DNA of 6,428 nt, taken from NCBI GenBank assembly GCA_900555165.1, contig USKE01000130.1, positions 1-6,428 of the forward strand. Reading direction: 5' to 3'. This stretch comes from an uncultured Porphyromonadaceae bacterium. GTDB taxonomy: Bacteria; Bacteroidota; Bacteroidia; Bacteroidales; Muribaculaceae. This document shows, piece after piece, positions 1-5,407 of the stretch (positions are counted from its first letter, which is position 1; each line of letters starts with the position of its first letter). The position numbers and the translations under genes were made by a program. The notes under the pieces were generated by a model, which was given only the letters and a program-made list of their open reading frames with translations, did no database searches and had not been told where the DNA came from.

Positions 1-80
1 CTTCTCGGAAATCTTCACAATAGTCCATACGATTTCCTTACTATTATGACATACCCTCTTTGTATATCCGGTGAAATCCG

Positions 81-998
81 TCAGTTCAATGACAGCGTCA
101 GGCGGTAGGTGGTTGGGCTGACGCCGGTCACGCGCTTGAACATGCGTGTGAAGTGGGCCGGATAGTCGAAACCGAGGTCGTAGGCGATGATACTGATGTC
201 GTCCTGCGACACTGCCAGCCGGTGTTTGGCCACGTTGATGAGGTGCTGCATTATCATGGTCTTGGGCGTCAGGCCGGTCTCTTTCTTCACCAGCTCGCCG
301 AAATATTTGGGCGACAGGTTGGCTTTCGATGCGAAATCGTTGACAGACGGGAACCCCTCGCCGACGTGCGGCCGGTCATAGAACTCTTTCAGCTGTCGCT
401 CGAACCGCGCCACGATTTCTGAATTCACCTTATGGCGGGTGGCGAACTGGCGGTCATAGAATCTGTCGAGGTATTCGAGCAGCAGCTGAATGTTGGCCGA
501 CAGCACCGAGGCCGTGTGTGCGTCGACCGGATGCTCGAGTTCCCGGTCTATCGTGGCCAGGCAGTCAAGGAATATCTCGCGCTCGCGTTCCGAAAGGTGC
601 AGCGCCTCCATCTGCGAGAAATCGAAATATCCGAATTTCTGTATCTTCTGGCCCAGGGGCGTGCCGTATATCAGGTCTGGATGAAACAGCAGTGCAGGCA
701 CATCCTGGGGAACGTCATTGGTCCCCCTTACGACTTCGATGGTCTGTCCGGGGGCGAACGTCACCACGGTGCCCTCCTGGTAGTCATACTGGCGGCGTCC
801 GTATCGCAGCGAGCAGTTCGCGCCGTTTTTCAGGAAAATGGCGTAGAGGCCGTAGGTGAGCGTGAGATTGTCGGGCAGCGTCTGCGCGGCCTTGATATTG
901 ACCACGGTCACGAGCGGGTGGCGTGTCTCGAATCCGTAGAGCCGGTTGTATTTGTCGATTGAGTCGAGGGTTATTGTCGGTTTCTGTGTCGTTTCCAT
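81..998 (-). CDS. AraC/XylS-family transcriptional regulator
   Basis: Predicted DNA-binding regulator of 305 residues, the usual size for AraC proteins with an N-terminal sensing domain. The C-terminal third holds two helix-turn-helix units. The first is around residues 218-242 (SVNDFASKANLSPKYFGEL). The second is around 266-299 and carries the family signature in the form IAYDLGFDYPAHFTRMFKR, ending in GVSPTTYR. Residues 1-180 look like a beta-rich cupin-type sensor domain (for example YDYQEGTVVTFAPGQ at 71-85), but no ligand can be named. The start METTQKP at 998 is preferred over an upstream in-frame ATG at 1208. That longer form would overlap the preceding lipoprotein gene, cross a strong terminator hairpin and add low-quality Arg/Ser-rich sequence. 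A TAAATTTG -7 element 30 bases upstream supports the short form. The target genes are unknown. The family is certain; the function is inferred. Confidence 0.93.
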   Translation of the reverse strand: METTQKPTITLDSIDKYNRLYGFETRHPLVTVVNIKAAQTLPDNLTLTYGLYAIFLKNGANCSLRYGRRQYDYQEGTVVTFAPGQTIEVVRGTNDVPQDVPALLFHPDLIYGTPLGQKIQKFGYFDFSQMEALHLSEREREIFLDCLATIDRELEHPVDAHTASVLSANIQLLLEYLDRFYDRQFATRHKVNSEIVARFERQLKEFYDRPHVGEGFPSVNDFASKANLSPKYFGELVKKETGLTPKTMIMQHLINVAKHRLAVSQDDISIIAYDLGFDYPAHFTRMFKRVTGVSPTTYRLTLSLN

Positions 999-1028
999 GT
1001 CGTTCACATGCAGATTGTTATCCGGGCG

Positions 1029-1036
1029 CAAATTTA
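1029..1036 (-). promoter_or_regulatory. Bacteroidetes-type -7 promoter element for the AraC gene
   Basis: The minus strand reads TAAATTTG, a perfect match to the Bacteroidetes -7 consensus TAnnTTTG. It would give a leader of roughly 20-30 bases before the start codon at 998. No clear TTTG -33 box is visible at the usual distance. That region is occupied by the loop of the neighbouring terminator hairpin. No Shine-Dalgarno sequence is seen, as is common in this phylum. Confidence 0.6.
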
Positions 1037-1040
1037 ATGC

Positions 1041-1075
1041 AAAAAGCTGTGATATCCTTGCGGTCACAGCTTTTT
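1041..1075 (-). terminator. Intrinsic terminator hairpin of the lipoprotein gene (bidirectional form)
   Basis: A perfect inverted repeat has 12-base arms, AAAAAGCTGTGA (1041-1052) and TCACAGCTTTTT (1064-1075), around an 11-base loop. Read on the minus strand the stem ends in a run of five U, as expected of a rho-independent terminator. It lies 60 bases past the stop codon of the lipoprotein gene at 1135. The symmetric A/T tails mean it could also stop transcription coming from the left. It sits immediately upstream of the AraC -7 element, so it isolates the two genes. Confidence 0.8.
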
Positions 1076-1134
1076 GGTAAACATAGAGGTATTTGTGGCA
1101 AGTCATGCCTGCCGCCTGACATGTCGCCGCCAGG

Positions 1135-1863
1135 TCACGGCGCCGGCTCGTAGGTGGTGACGTTGAATCCGACCTGCGTGAACAGCGAGCCGCGGCGCAC
1201 AAGCACAATCACATGCGCCGTGCACTGGGGCGCGTAGGCCACGTTGGTGAACGTGATGCGGTTGCCGCTGATTTCCACCTCAAGAGTCTCTGACAGGATG
1301 TCGTGGCCGATGATCTCATACTCCGGGTCGATCATAGCGCCTTTCTCGAACCGGTATTCGGCTTTCTCGCGGTCGTTCATGTAGATGTCGATGTCAGCGT
1401 TCCACTCGGGGAGGCCGGTATCCTTTGGCTCACATTCGGTGTAGGCAACCACTGCGCCGGCATCCTTTCCGTCACCACCGATAATCCATGAGTCGACATA
1501 TATGTTGTAATATGATGCGTTTACCGGTACGGCGCGGGCACCGGCTACCTCATCGATTTCTTCCGCCAGGAAGAGCTGGTAATAGTTGCCCGGATTCACC
1601 GCTACCTCCTGCGAAAGGTTGTTCAGCACAGGCTGTGCCCCAAGATTACCCTTGCGCCCCAGATCAGCGAACACGCAATAGCGTGTGGTGAAGTTGTTGG
1701 CGTCATTAATATATGCGTCAGAGCCGCCCAGTATCGTCTGCCCGTTCGACTCGTTCATCATGTTCAGGGTGATGGCGTCTGACGGTACAGGTGGCTCATC
1801 CTCGCCGCAGGCGGTCAGGCTAAGCGCCATGACCGGCAGCATCGGCAGTAACAGTTTTTTCAT
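1135..1863 (-). CDS. Predicted lipoprotein of unknown function, possibly surface-exposed
   Basis: The product has 242 residues. The start MKKLLLPML at 1863 gives a classical lipoprotein signal peptide: two lysines, a hydrophobic core and the lipobox LTAC with lipidated Cys19. The in-frame ATG 27 bases upstream would only add a polar MYSHYSTHT stretch before it. After the cysteine comes GEDE, an acidic patch resembling the lipoprotein export signal that directs Bacteroidetes lipoproteins to the outer face of the outer membrane. The mature part has no membrane segment. It is rich in Asn, Tyr and Asp, contains three further cysteines (63, 144, 214) and looks mainly beta-stranded near the C-terminus. 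Phrases such as NMMNESNGQTILGGSDAYIN recall a Bacteroidales lipoprotein family that I remember as DUF5036, but this is from memory and unverified. It is a single-gene unit with its own terminator. No enzymatic motif is visible. Confidence 0.85.
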   Translation of the reverse strand: MKKLLLPMLPVMALSLTACGEDEPPVPSDAITLNMMNESNGQTILGGSDAYINDANNFTTRYCVFADLGRKGNLGAQPVLNNLSQEVAVNPGNYYQLFLAEEIDEVAGARAVPVNASYYNIYVDSWIIGGDGKDAGAVVAYTECEPKDTGLPEWNADIDIYMNDREKAEYRFEKGAMIDPEYEIIGHDILSETLEVEISGNRITFTNVAYAPQCTAHVIVLVRRGSLFTQVGFNVTTYEPAP

Positions 1864-1901
1864 CGTGTGTGTTGAATAATGTGAATACAATGTGTCTTAA
1901 T

Positions 1902-1920
1902 AACGGCCAGTGCTGCCGTT
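1902..1920. repeat. Short inverted repeat between divergent genes
   Basis: Six-base arms AACGGC and GCCGTT flank a 7-base loop. A second 10-base palindrome, GCCGTACGGC, follows at 1926-1935. Both lie in the 107-base gap between the divergent lipoprotein and acetyltransferase genes. They could be an operator or chance GC-rich symmetry. I see no clear -7 promoter element for the lipoprotein gene in this gap. Confidence 0.25.
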
Positions 1921-1958
1921 TATTGGCCGTACGGCGGGATTTTTCAGGTAAATCTTCG

Positions 1959-1966
1959 TAACTTTG
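1959..1966 (+). promoter_or_regulatory. -7 promoter element for the GNAT gene, abutting the start codon
   Basis: TAACTTTG matches the Bacteroidetes -7 consensus TAnnTTTG exactly and ends only four bases before the ATG at 1971. The predicted transcription start would fall at or next to the start codon, so the mRNA would have almost no 5' leader. No good TTTG -33 element is seen at the usual distance. Confidence 0.6.
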
Positions 1967-1970
1967 CCCC

Positions 1971-2474
1971 ATGCAATCCGAAATCGTAATCCGTCACGGT
2001 TCGGGGGCCGATGCCGCCGCCATGGCCGAAATCTACAACCATTATGTGGCCTGTAGCGACGTCATTTTCTCGAACACGCAGCTGAGCGCCGCCGACATGC
2101 GCGGCAAGATTGCGCGCCTGAACCTTGGCGCGCGTTTCCCTTTGCTTGTAGCCGAAAGCGAAGGTCGTGTCATCGGCTATGCCTACGCCCACCACTGGCA
2201 GCCCGACCCGGTCTATGACCTCACCTGGGAGCTCACCATGTATCTTGCCCACGACATAGTGGGTAGCGGCCTGGGCTCGCGCATGTTCGGCCGGCTTGTC
2301 GACGAGTGCCGCCAGGCAGGCGCGCATGTGCTGGTATCGTGCATCACCGAGGGGAATGCCCCCTGCGAACGCATGCACCTGCGCGCTGGTTTCACCCGTG
2401 CCGGCTGCATCCCCGAGACCGGTTTCAAGTTCGGCCGTTTCCTCAACGACGTCATCTACTACCGTCTCCTCTGA
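1971..2474 (+). CDS. GNAT N-acetyltransferase, phosphinothricin acetyltransferase-like
   Basis: A single-domain GNAT enzyme of 167 residues that should transfer an acetyl group from acetyl-CoA to a small amine in the cytoplasm. The acetyl-CoA pyrophosphate-binding loop is VGSGLG at 97-102, following the beta-strand WELTMYL (86-92). GYAYAHHW at 69-76 is the typical strand before it. NAPCERMHLRAGF (129-141) and ETGFKFGRFLND (149-160) match the pattern of the phosphinothricin/methionine sulfoximine acetyltransferase group (COG1247 type). Length is normal for that group. Glu87 probably corresponds to the conserved glutamate of the family. The natural substrate cannot be read from sequence: members acetylate toxic amino-acid analogues, and many have unknown targets. 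The gene stands alone, convergent with the ABC operon. The family call is strong; the substrate is not. Confidence 0.9.
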   Translation: MQSEIVIRHGSGADAAAMAEIYNHYVACSDVIFSNTQLSAADMRGKIARLNLGARFPLLVAESEGRVIGYAYAHHWQPDPVYDLTWELTMYLAHDIVGSGLGSRMFGRLVDECRQAGAHVLVSCITEGNAPCERMHLRAGFTRAGCIPETGFKFGRFLNDVIYYRLL

Positions 2475-2507
2475 TTCCCGCCGCCCCGTTTCTGCCAGCT
2501 CTTTTTA

Positions 2508-2526
2508 CGCATTTGCACAAAATGCG
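2508..2526. repeat. Small stem-loop downstream of the GNAT gene
   Basis: Seven-base arms CGCATTT and AAATGCG enclose a 5-base loop, starting 34 bases after the acetyltransferase stop codon. A T run (2502-2506) precedes it, but no U tract follows it on the plus strand. It is therefore at best a weak terminator or an mRNA 3'-end stabilising hairpin. Confidence 0.3.
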
Positions 2527-2548
2527 CTTGCCATAATGTGCAGGTATT

Positions 2549-2584
2549 CATTGTAGGGTCGCTACATGTAGCGACCCTACAATG
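2549..2584. repeat. Perfect 36-bp palindrome (REP-like), full copy
   Basis: The sequence from CATTGTAGGGTCGCTACA to its exact complement is a perfect 36-bp palindrome with no spacer, centred between 2566 and 2567. It lies between two convergent genes, 75 bases after the acetyltransferase stop and 27 bases before the permease stop. It could fold in both transcripts as a terminator-like or 3'-protecting hairpin, although no U tract follows. The left 24 bases (2543-2566) recur exactly at 6371-6394, which marks it as a dispersed repeat rather than a local accident. Confidence 0.8.
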
Positions 2585-2610
2585 GGATGATGAGGATGGG
2601 TTACCGGGGG

Positions 2611-3924
2611 TTACTTGTAGCGTGACCAGCGGATGAGGTCTTTGACGGTGGGTTTCTTGCCGTACATGAAGATGCCCACGCGGTAGATCTTGCCGGCGAA
2701 CCAGGCCATGAACACTATCGAGAGGTAAAGCAGACCGATCGAGAGGGCGATTTCCCAGCCGGGAATCTCGAAGGGGATGCGGCACAGCATCACCATGGGC
2801 GACGTGAAGGGGATGATCGACAGCCAGAAGGCCATGCCTGAGTTGGGGTCACTGGCCACGGTCATGCTGAACACCAGGGCGACGATGATGGGGATGATGG
2901 CGAACGACTGCAGCTGCGAGGCATCCTGGATGTTGTCGACAGCCGAGCCGATGGCGGCGAAGATCGACGCGTAGAACAGGAATCCGCCGATAAGGAACAC
3001 CAGCAGGTAGCCGAACAGCTTAAGTATCGTGGTCACCGAGCCGAAGAACGAGATTGCCTGCAGCAGCCCGGTGTCGACCGTGGCGTCCTCGGGCATGAGG
3101 GTGCCGGCGTTCATCATCGTTACCTGGCTCATGATGTTGTCAGGCACCAGCATCGGCAGCACGATGGCCGACATGGCGGCTATCAGCACGCACCAGATGG
3201 CCACCTGCACCACGGCCACAAGCCCCACGCCGAGAATTTTGCCGAGCATGAGCTGGGTGGGTTTCACCGAGGTCACCACAAGCTCGAGCACGCGGTTGCT
3301 CTTCTCTTCGATGATCGAGGTCATGACCATCTGGCCGTACATGAGCAGGAACATGTATAGGATGAATGTCGACACCAGGCCGATGCCGAACGACAGTGCC
3401 GACGATGTCGACTCGTTCTCGCCATCTTCGGTGACGCGCACTGTCTGCAGGTTCACGTCGGCGTGCACCTCGTCGAGTATCTGCTGAAGGTTCTCGATGT
3501 CGTATGATTTCAGGCGGTAGTCCTCGACGGCGTTCTGTATGGCGCCCGAAATGGCCGACTCCATGTCCATCGAGCCGGCATCATGCATATAGAGCGTGGC
3601 TTTCGGTTTCTGCGCCACATCCTTGCCCACGAACAGTACGCAGTCATATTTATCGTTGGCCAGGGCGGAGTCGACCGGTTCGGCCACCGGGCAGATTACC
3701 AGGTTCTCGGGGTGATTGCTCACGATTGCCGGCAGCACGATGTTGCTCTCGTCAATTACGGCGAGCACCTTTTCGCTGGGGGTCGACATCACGGCTATCA
3801 GTGCCGGGGCCGCCATCATCAACAGCATGATCACCGGCATCAGCAGGGTGGTGATGATGAATGATTTCTTTACGACGCGTTCGCGGAACTCGCGTTCGAT
3901 GATTATTCCTATGTGGTTGCTCAT
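2611..3924 (-). CDS. ABC-2 type transporter permease (NatB-like)
   Basis: Membrane subunit of 437 residues for an export ABC transporter, working with the ATPase encoded just upstream. The topology follows the NatB/COG1668 pattern. A first membrane helix lies at about 22-46. A large extracytoplasmic domain of about 130 residues (47-177) follows. Then come hydrophobic helices at about 178-199, 231-260, 300-325, 341-358 and 390-411, plus a possible re-entrant segment near 364-382. The motif EEKSNRVLELVVTSVKP at 206-222, just after the second helix, is the recognised cytoplasmic coupling signature of this family. Its ATG overlaps the ATPase stop codon by four bases (ATGA), so the genes are translationally coupled. 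The substrate is unknown: relatives export sodium, antibiotics or unidentified compounds. A poorly conserved soluble segment lies at about 262-290. Confidence 0.92.
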   Translation of the reverse strand: MSNHIGIIIEREFRERVVKKSFIITTLLMPVIMLLMMAAPALIAVMSTPSEKVLAVIDESNIVLPAIVSNHPENLVICPVAEPVDSALANDKYDCVLFVGKDVAQKPKATLYMHDAGSMDMESAISGAIQNAVEDYRLKSYDIENLQQILDEVHADVNLQTVRVTEDGENESTSSALSFGIGLVSTFILYMFLLMYGQMVMTSIIEEKSNRVLELVVTSVKPTQLMLGKILGVGLVAVVQVAIWCVLIAAMSAIVLPMLVPDNIMSQVTMMNAGTLMPEDATVDTGLLQAISFFGSVTTILKLFGYLLVFLIGGFLFYASIFAAIGSAVDNIQDASQLQSFAIIPIIVALVFSMTVASDPNSGMAFWLSIIPFTSPMVMLCRIPFEIPGWEIALSIGLLYLSIVFMAWFAGKIYRVGIFMYGKKPTVKDLIRWSRYK

Positions 3925-4895
3925 GATTTCTGGTCGTCGAGTACGGGTGAAAGTTCGTTGGTGATGTTGTGGGCGCGGTTATAGTCGGCCACCGTGCGCA
4001 GAAAGATCTCGTTCATCGAGGGGAGGGCGCGGTCAAACGCCACCAGGTCGACGGCGTCGTTGGCCAGGGCGATGACCTCGCGGCGGTCAACATCGGGCTT
4101 GAGCCTAATCTCGGCCTTGATGTGGCGCGTCGGGTCGGTGTCGAAACTGTGTTCGATCACGCGGTCGCCCAGGGCGGCGAGCAGAGCGGCGGTATCGCCG
4201 TCGAACGTGAGGCGGTAACGGCCGCGTCCCATCTCGCGGCGGATCTCGTCGACGTTGCCCGAGAGGATGTTGTGCGAGCGGTTGATGAGCGTGATTTCGT
4301 CGCAGAGGCGCTCCACACTATCCATGTTGTGGGTCGAGAAGATTACGGTGGCGCCTTTGTCGCGCAACTGCAGAATCTCGCGCTTGAGGAGTTCGGCGTT
4401 TATGGGATCGAAACCCGAGAAGGGTTCGTCGAATATCAGCAGACGCGGTTCGTGTAGCACGGTGACGATGAACTGTATCTTCTGGGCCATACCCTTTGAC
4501 AGTTCCTCGACTTTGCGGTTCCACCAGTCTGTAATCTGGAATTTCTCGAACCACTCCTTGAGCTTGGCCGTGGCCTGCGATGCAGGTATCCCTTTCAGGC
4601 GCGCGAAGAACAGGGCCTGGTCGCCCACCTTCATCTTCTTGTAGAGACCGCGCTCTTCGGGCAGATAGCCGATGTTTACCACATCGTCGGCCGTGAGCGG
4701 GTGGCCGTTGAAGAGCACTGAACCCGAATCGGGGGCGGTTATATGGTTTATGATGCGCAGAAGTGTCGTCTTGCCGGCGCCGTTGGGGCCGAGAAAACCG
4801 TAAATCTTTCCCTCCGGCACCGTGAGCGACACATTGTCGAGCGCCGTGTGGTTTGTGAAGCGTTTGGTAACGCCGTCGACAGTGATAATGTCCAT
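3921..4895 (-). CDS. ABC transporter ATP-binding protein (NatA-like)
   Basis: Nucleotide-binding subunit of 324 residues. All motifs are present: Walker A GPNGAGKT at 36-43; the Q-loop region IGYLPEERGLY at 75-85, with Glu where many ABC proteins have Gln, as I recall for the NatA/COG4152 group; the ABC signature LSKGMAQK at 132-139; Walker B LLIFDEP at 152-158 followed by the D-loop GFDP; and the switch His189 in STHN. Residues from about 225 to 305 form the extra C-terminal domain of this group (DUF4162 type). It should energise export through the permease it overlaps by four bases. It is the first gene of the operon. A repeat element ends 17 bases before its ATG, and no TAnnTTTG promoter is visible on the minus strand between here and the far end of that element. 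Confidence 0.95.
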   Translation of the reverse strand: MDIITVDGVTKRFTNHTALDNVSLTVPEGKIYGFLGPNGAGKTTLLRIINHITAPDSGSVLFNGHPLTADDVVNIGYLPEERGLYKKMKVGDQALFFARLKGIPASQATAKLKEWFEKFQITDWWNRKVEELSKGMAQKIQFIVTVLHEPRLLIFDEPFSGFDPINAELLKREILQLRDKGATVIFSTHNMDSVERLCDEITLINRSHNILSGNVDEIRREMGRGRYRLTFDGDTAALLAALGDRVIEHSFDTDPTRHIKAEIRLKPDVDRREVIALANDAVDLVAFDRALPSMNEIFLRTVADYNRAHNITNELSPVLDDQKS

Positions 4896-4948
4896 CTGGT
4901 TGACATTGGTTGAGAGGCTGTTAAAAAATAAATGTTAAACGTCCCGGC

Positions 4949-5037
4949 CGAAAATTTGAGACGTATTCAGAGTCTGAACGAAAGAGCATAGCGGGCTATG
5001 TGACTGAGTGAAACCTCTGAAGACGCTCAAATTTTCG
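4949..5037. repeat. Internal hairpin 1 of the inverted-repeat element
   Basis: An imperfect stem about 43 bases per arm is centred on CATAGC-GG-GCTATG (4987-5000). The outer stem pairs CGAAAATTTGAG (4949-4960) with CTCAAATTTTCG (5026-5037). Further pairing comes from ACGT/ACG and TTCAGAG/CTCTGAA, and the middle is mostly unpaired. The apex sequence AGCATAGCGGGCTATGTGAC (4985-5004) is repeated exactly, inverted, in hairpin 2. Confidence 0.75.
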
Positions 5038-5121
5038 TGAGGCGTGGCTATTTCTCACATCCTCATTGTTAATAAATTTCTTTCGAGACTGCTTAAGAAC
5101 TTTAAAAATTACCGTCGCCTT

Positions 5122-5213
5122 GGCCGCTTTTTGGCTAAATCGCATTAAATCAACGGTCACATAGCCCGCTATGCTCCCTTTTGATTTAATGTGATTTATC
5201 TCAAAAACCGGCC
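5122..5213. repeat. Internal hairpin 2 of the inverted-repeat element
   Basis: An imperfect stem about 45 bases per arm is centred on CATAGC-CC-GCTATG (5160-5173). The arms pair GGCCGCTTTTTG with CAAAAACCGGCC, and TAAATCGCATTAAATCA with its near complement TGATTTAATGTGATTTA. The apex GTCACATAGCCCGCTATGCT (5156-5175) is the exact reverse complement of the hairpin 1 apex. The right arm runs into the right terminal repeat. Confidence 0.75.
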
Positions 5214-5372
5214 ACCGGAACGTTAACATTTATTTTTAACAGCCTCTTAGTGAATGTATGGTATGCGCCGGCGCGTTGTCGCGATTCTGGCGCATTTTGG
5301 GACAAAATTACAGAAAATTATCCTTATCGGCAATTTTAACATCTCATACCACAGTATTTGGCGGCAATTCAT

Positions 5373-5380
5373 TAATTTTG
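5373..5380 (+). promoter_or_regulatory. -7 promoter element for the NlpC/P60 gene
   Basis: TAATTTTG matches the Bacteroidetes -7 consensus TAnnTTTG and lies 27 bases before the ATG at 5408, giving a leader of roughly 23 bases. A TTTG at 5357-5360 is closer than the usual -33 spacing, so the upstream box is uncertain. There is no Shine-Dalgarno sequence. The promoter lies outside the inverted-repeat element. Confidence 0.5.
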
Positions 5381-5407
5381 TCGAACAAATCATAACCAGT
5401 TCCATAA

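Larger units (their letters stand above)
4913..5247. mobile_element. 335-bp MITE-like element with terminal inverted repeats
   Basis: The two ends are inverted copies of each other. The left end (4913-4942) begins AGAGGCTGTTAAAAA. The right end (5220-5247), read on the opposite strand, is identical over 28 bases except that the left has two extra single A residues. Similarity continues inward more loosely (CGTCCCGG against CGTTCCGG, then GGCCG). Inside are two long imperfect hairpins (4949-5037 and 5122-5213) joined by an AT-rich spacer, so most of the element can fold. It encodes no recognisable transposase, so if mobile it must be non-autonomous. I find no convincing target-site duplication: TG lies outside the left end and TA outside the right. 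The base composition is visibly AT-richer than the flanking genes. The mobile identity is inferred; the inverted-repeat structure is directly visible. Confidence 0.6.
4896..5407. other. 512-base intergenic region between divergent genes
   Basis: This gap separates the ABC operon (leftward) from the NlpC/P60 gene (rightward). About two thirds (4913-5247) is the inverted-repeat element described separately. The remaining 160 bases (5248-5407) are AT-rich and contain the NlpC promoter. They also contain an imperfect GC-rich hairpin with 7-base arms ATGCGCC (5263-5269) and GGCGCAT (5289-5295) followed by a short T run, and a small ATTTTG/CAAAAT inverted repeat at 5294-5308. I see no RNA gene or riboswitch. 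Two open frames here, at 4996-5229 (minus) and 5254-5535 (plus), do not look like genes. Confidence 0.7.

Noticed and set aside
1..80. Possible gene end or terminator at the left edge
   Set aside because: Only a weak 6-base-arm inverted repeat (AATAGT at 19-24 and ACTATT at 40-45) is present, with no U tract and no coding signal. Nothing can be supported.
1048..1068. CRP-like TGTGA...TCACA half sites
   Set aside because: The spacing is 11 bases rather than 6. The symmetry is fully explained by a 12-base-arm terminator with A/T tails, and classical CRP sites are not expected in Bacteroidales.
999..1208. N-terminal extension of the AraC frame to 1208
   Set aside because: It would overlap the lipoprotein gene and translate through the terminator hairpin and the -7 element. 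The added residues are Arg/Ser-rich and do not look like part of the family.
1971..2474. Specific herbicide (phosphinothricin) resistance role for the GNAT protein
   Set aside because: Sequence similarity supports the family, but substrate specificity within it is broad and cannot be read from motifs, so no substrate or gene symbol was assigned.
4932..4991. 19-codon plus-strand open frame starting in the left terminal repeat
   Set aside because: It is only a mirror of the ATG present in the other terminal repeat. It is very short and has no supporting signals.
4996..5229. 77-codon open frame on the minus strand inside the inverted-repeat element
   Set aside because: It starts in the terminal repeat and runs through both hairpins. 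Its sequence is dictated by the inverted repeats, shows no domain, and has no promoter element upstream. I treat it as a repeat artefact that annotation pipelines may call as a hypothetical protein.
4905..5255. Target-site duplication flanking the 335-bp element
   Set aside because: Comparing the flanks at several possible end points gave no matching direct repeat. TG and TA are the nearest dinucleotides and do not match.
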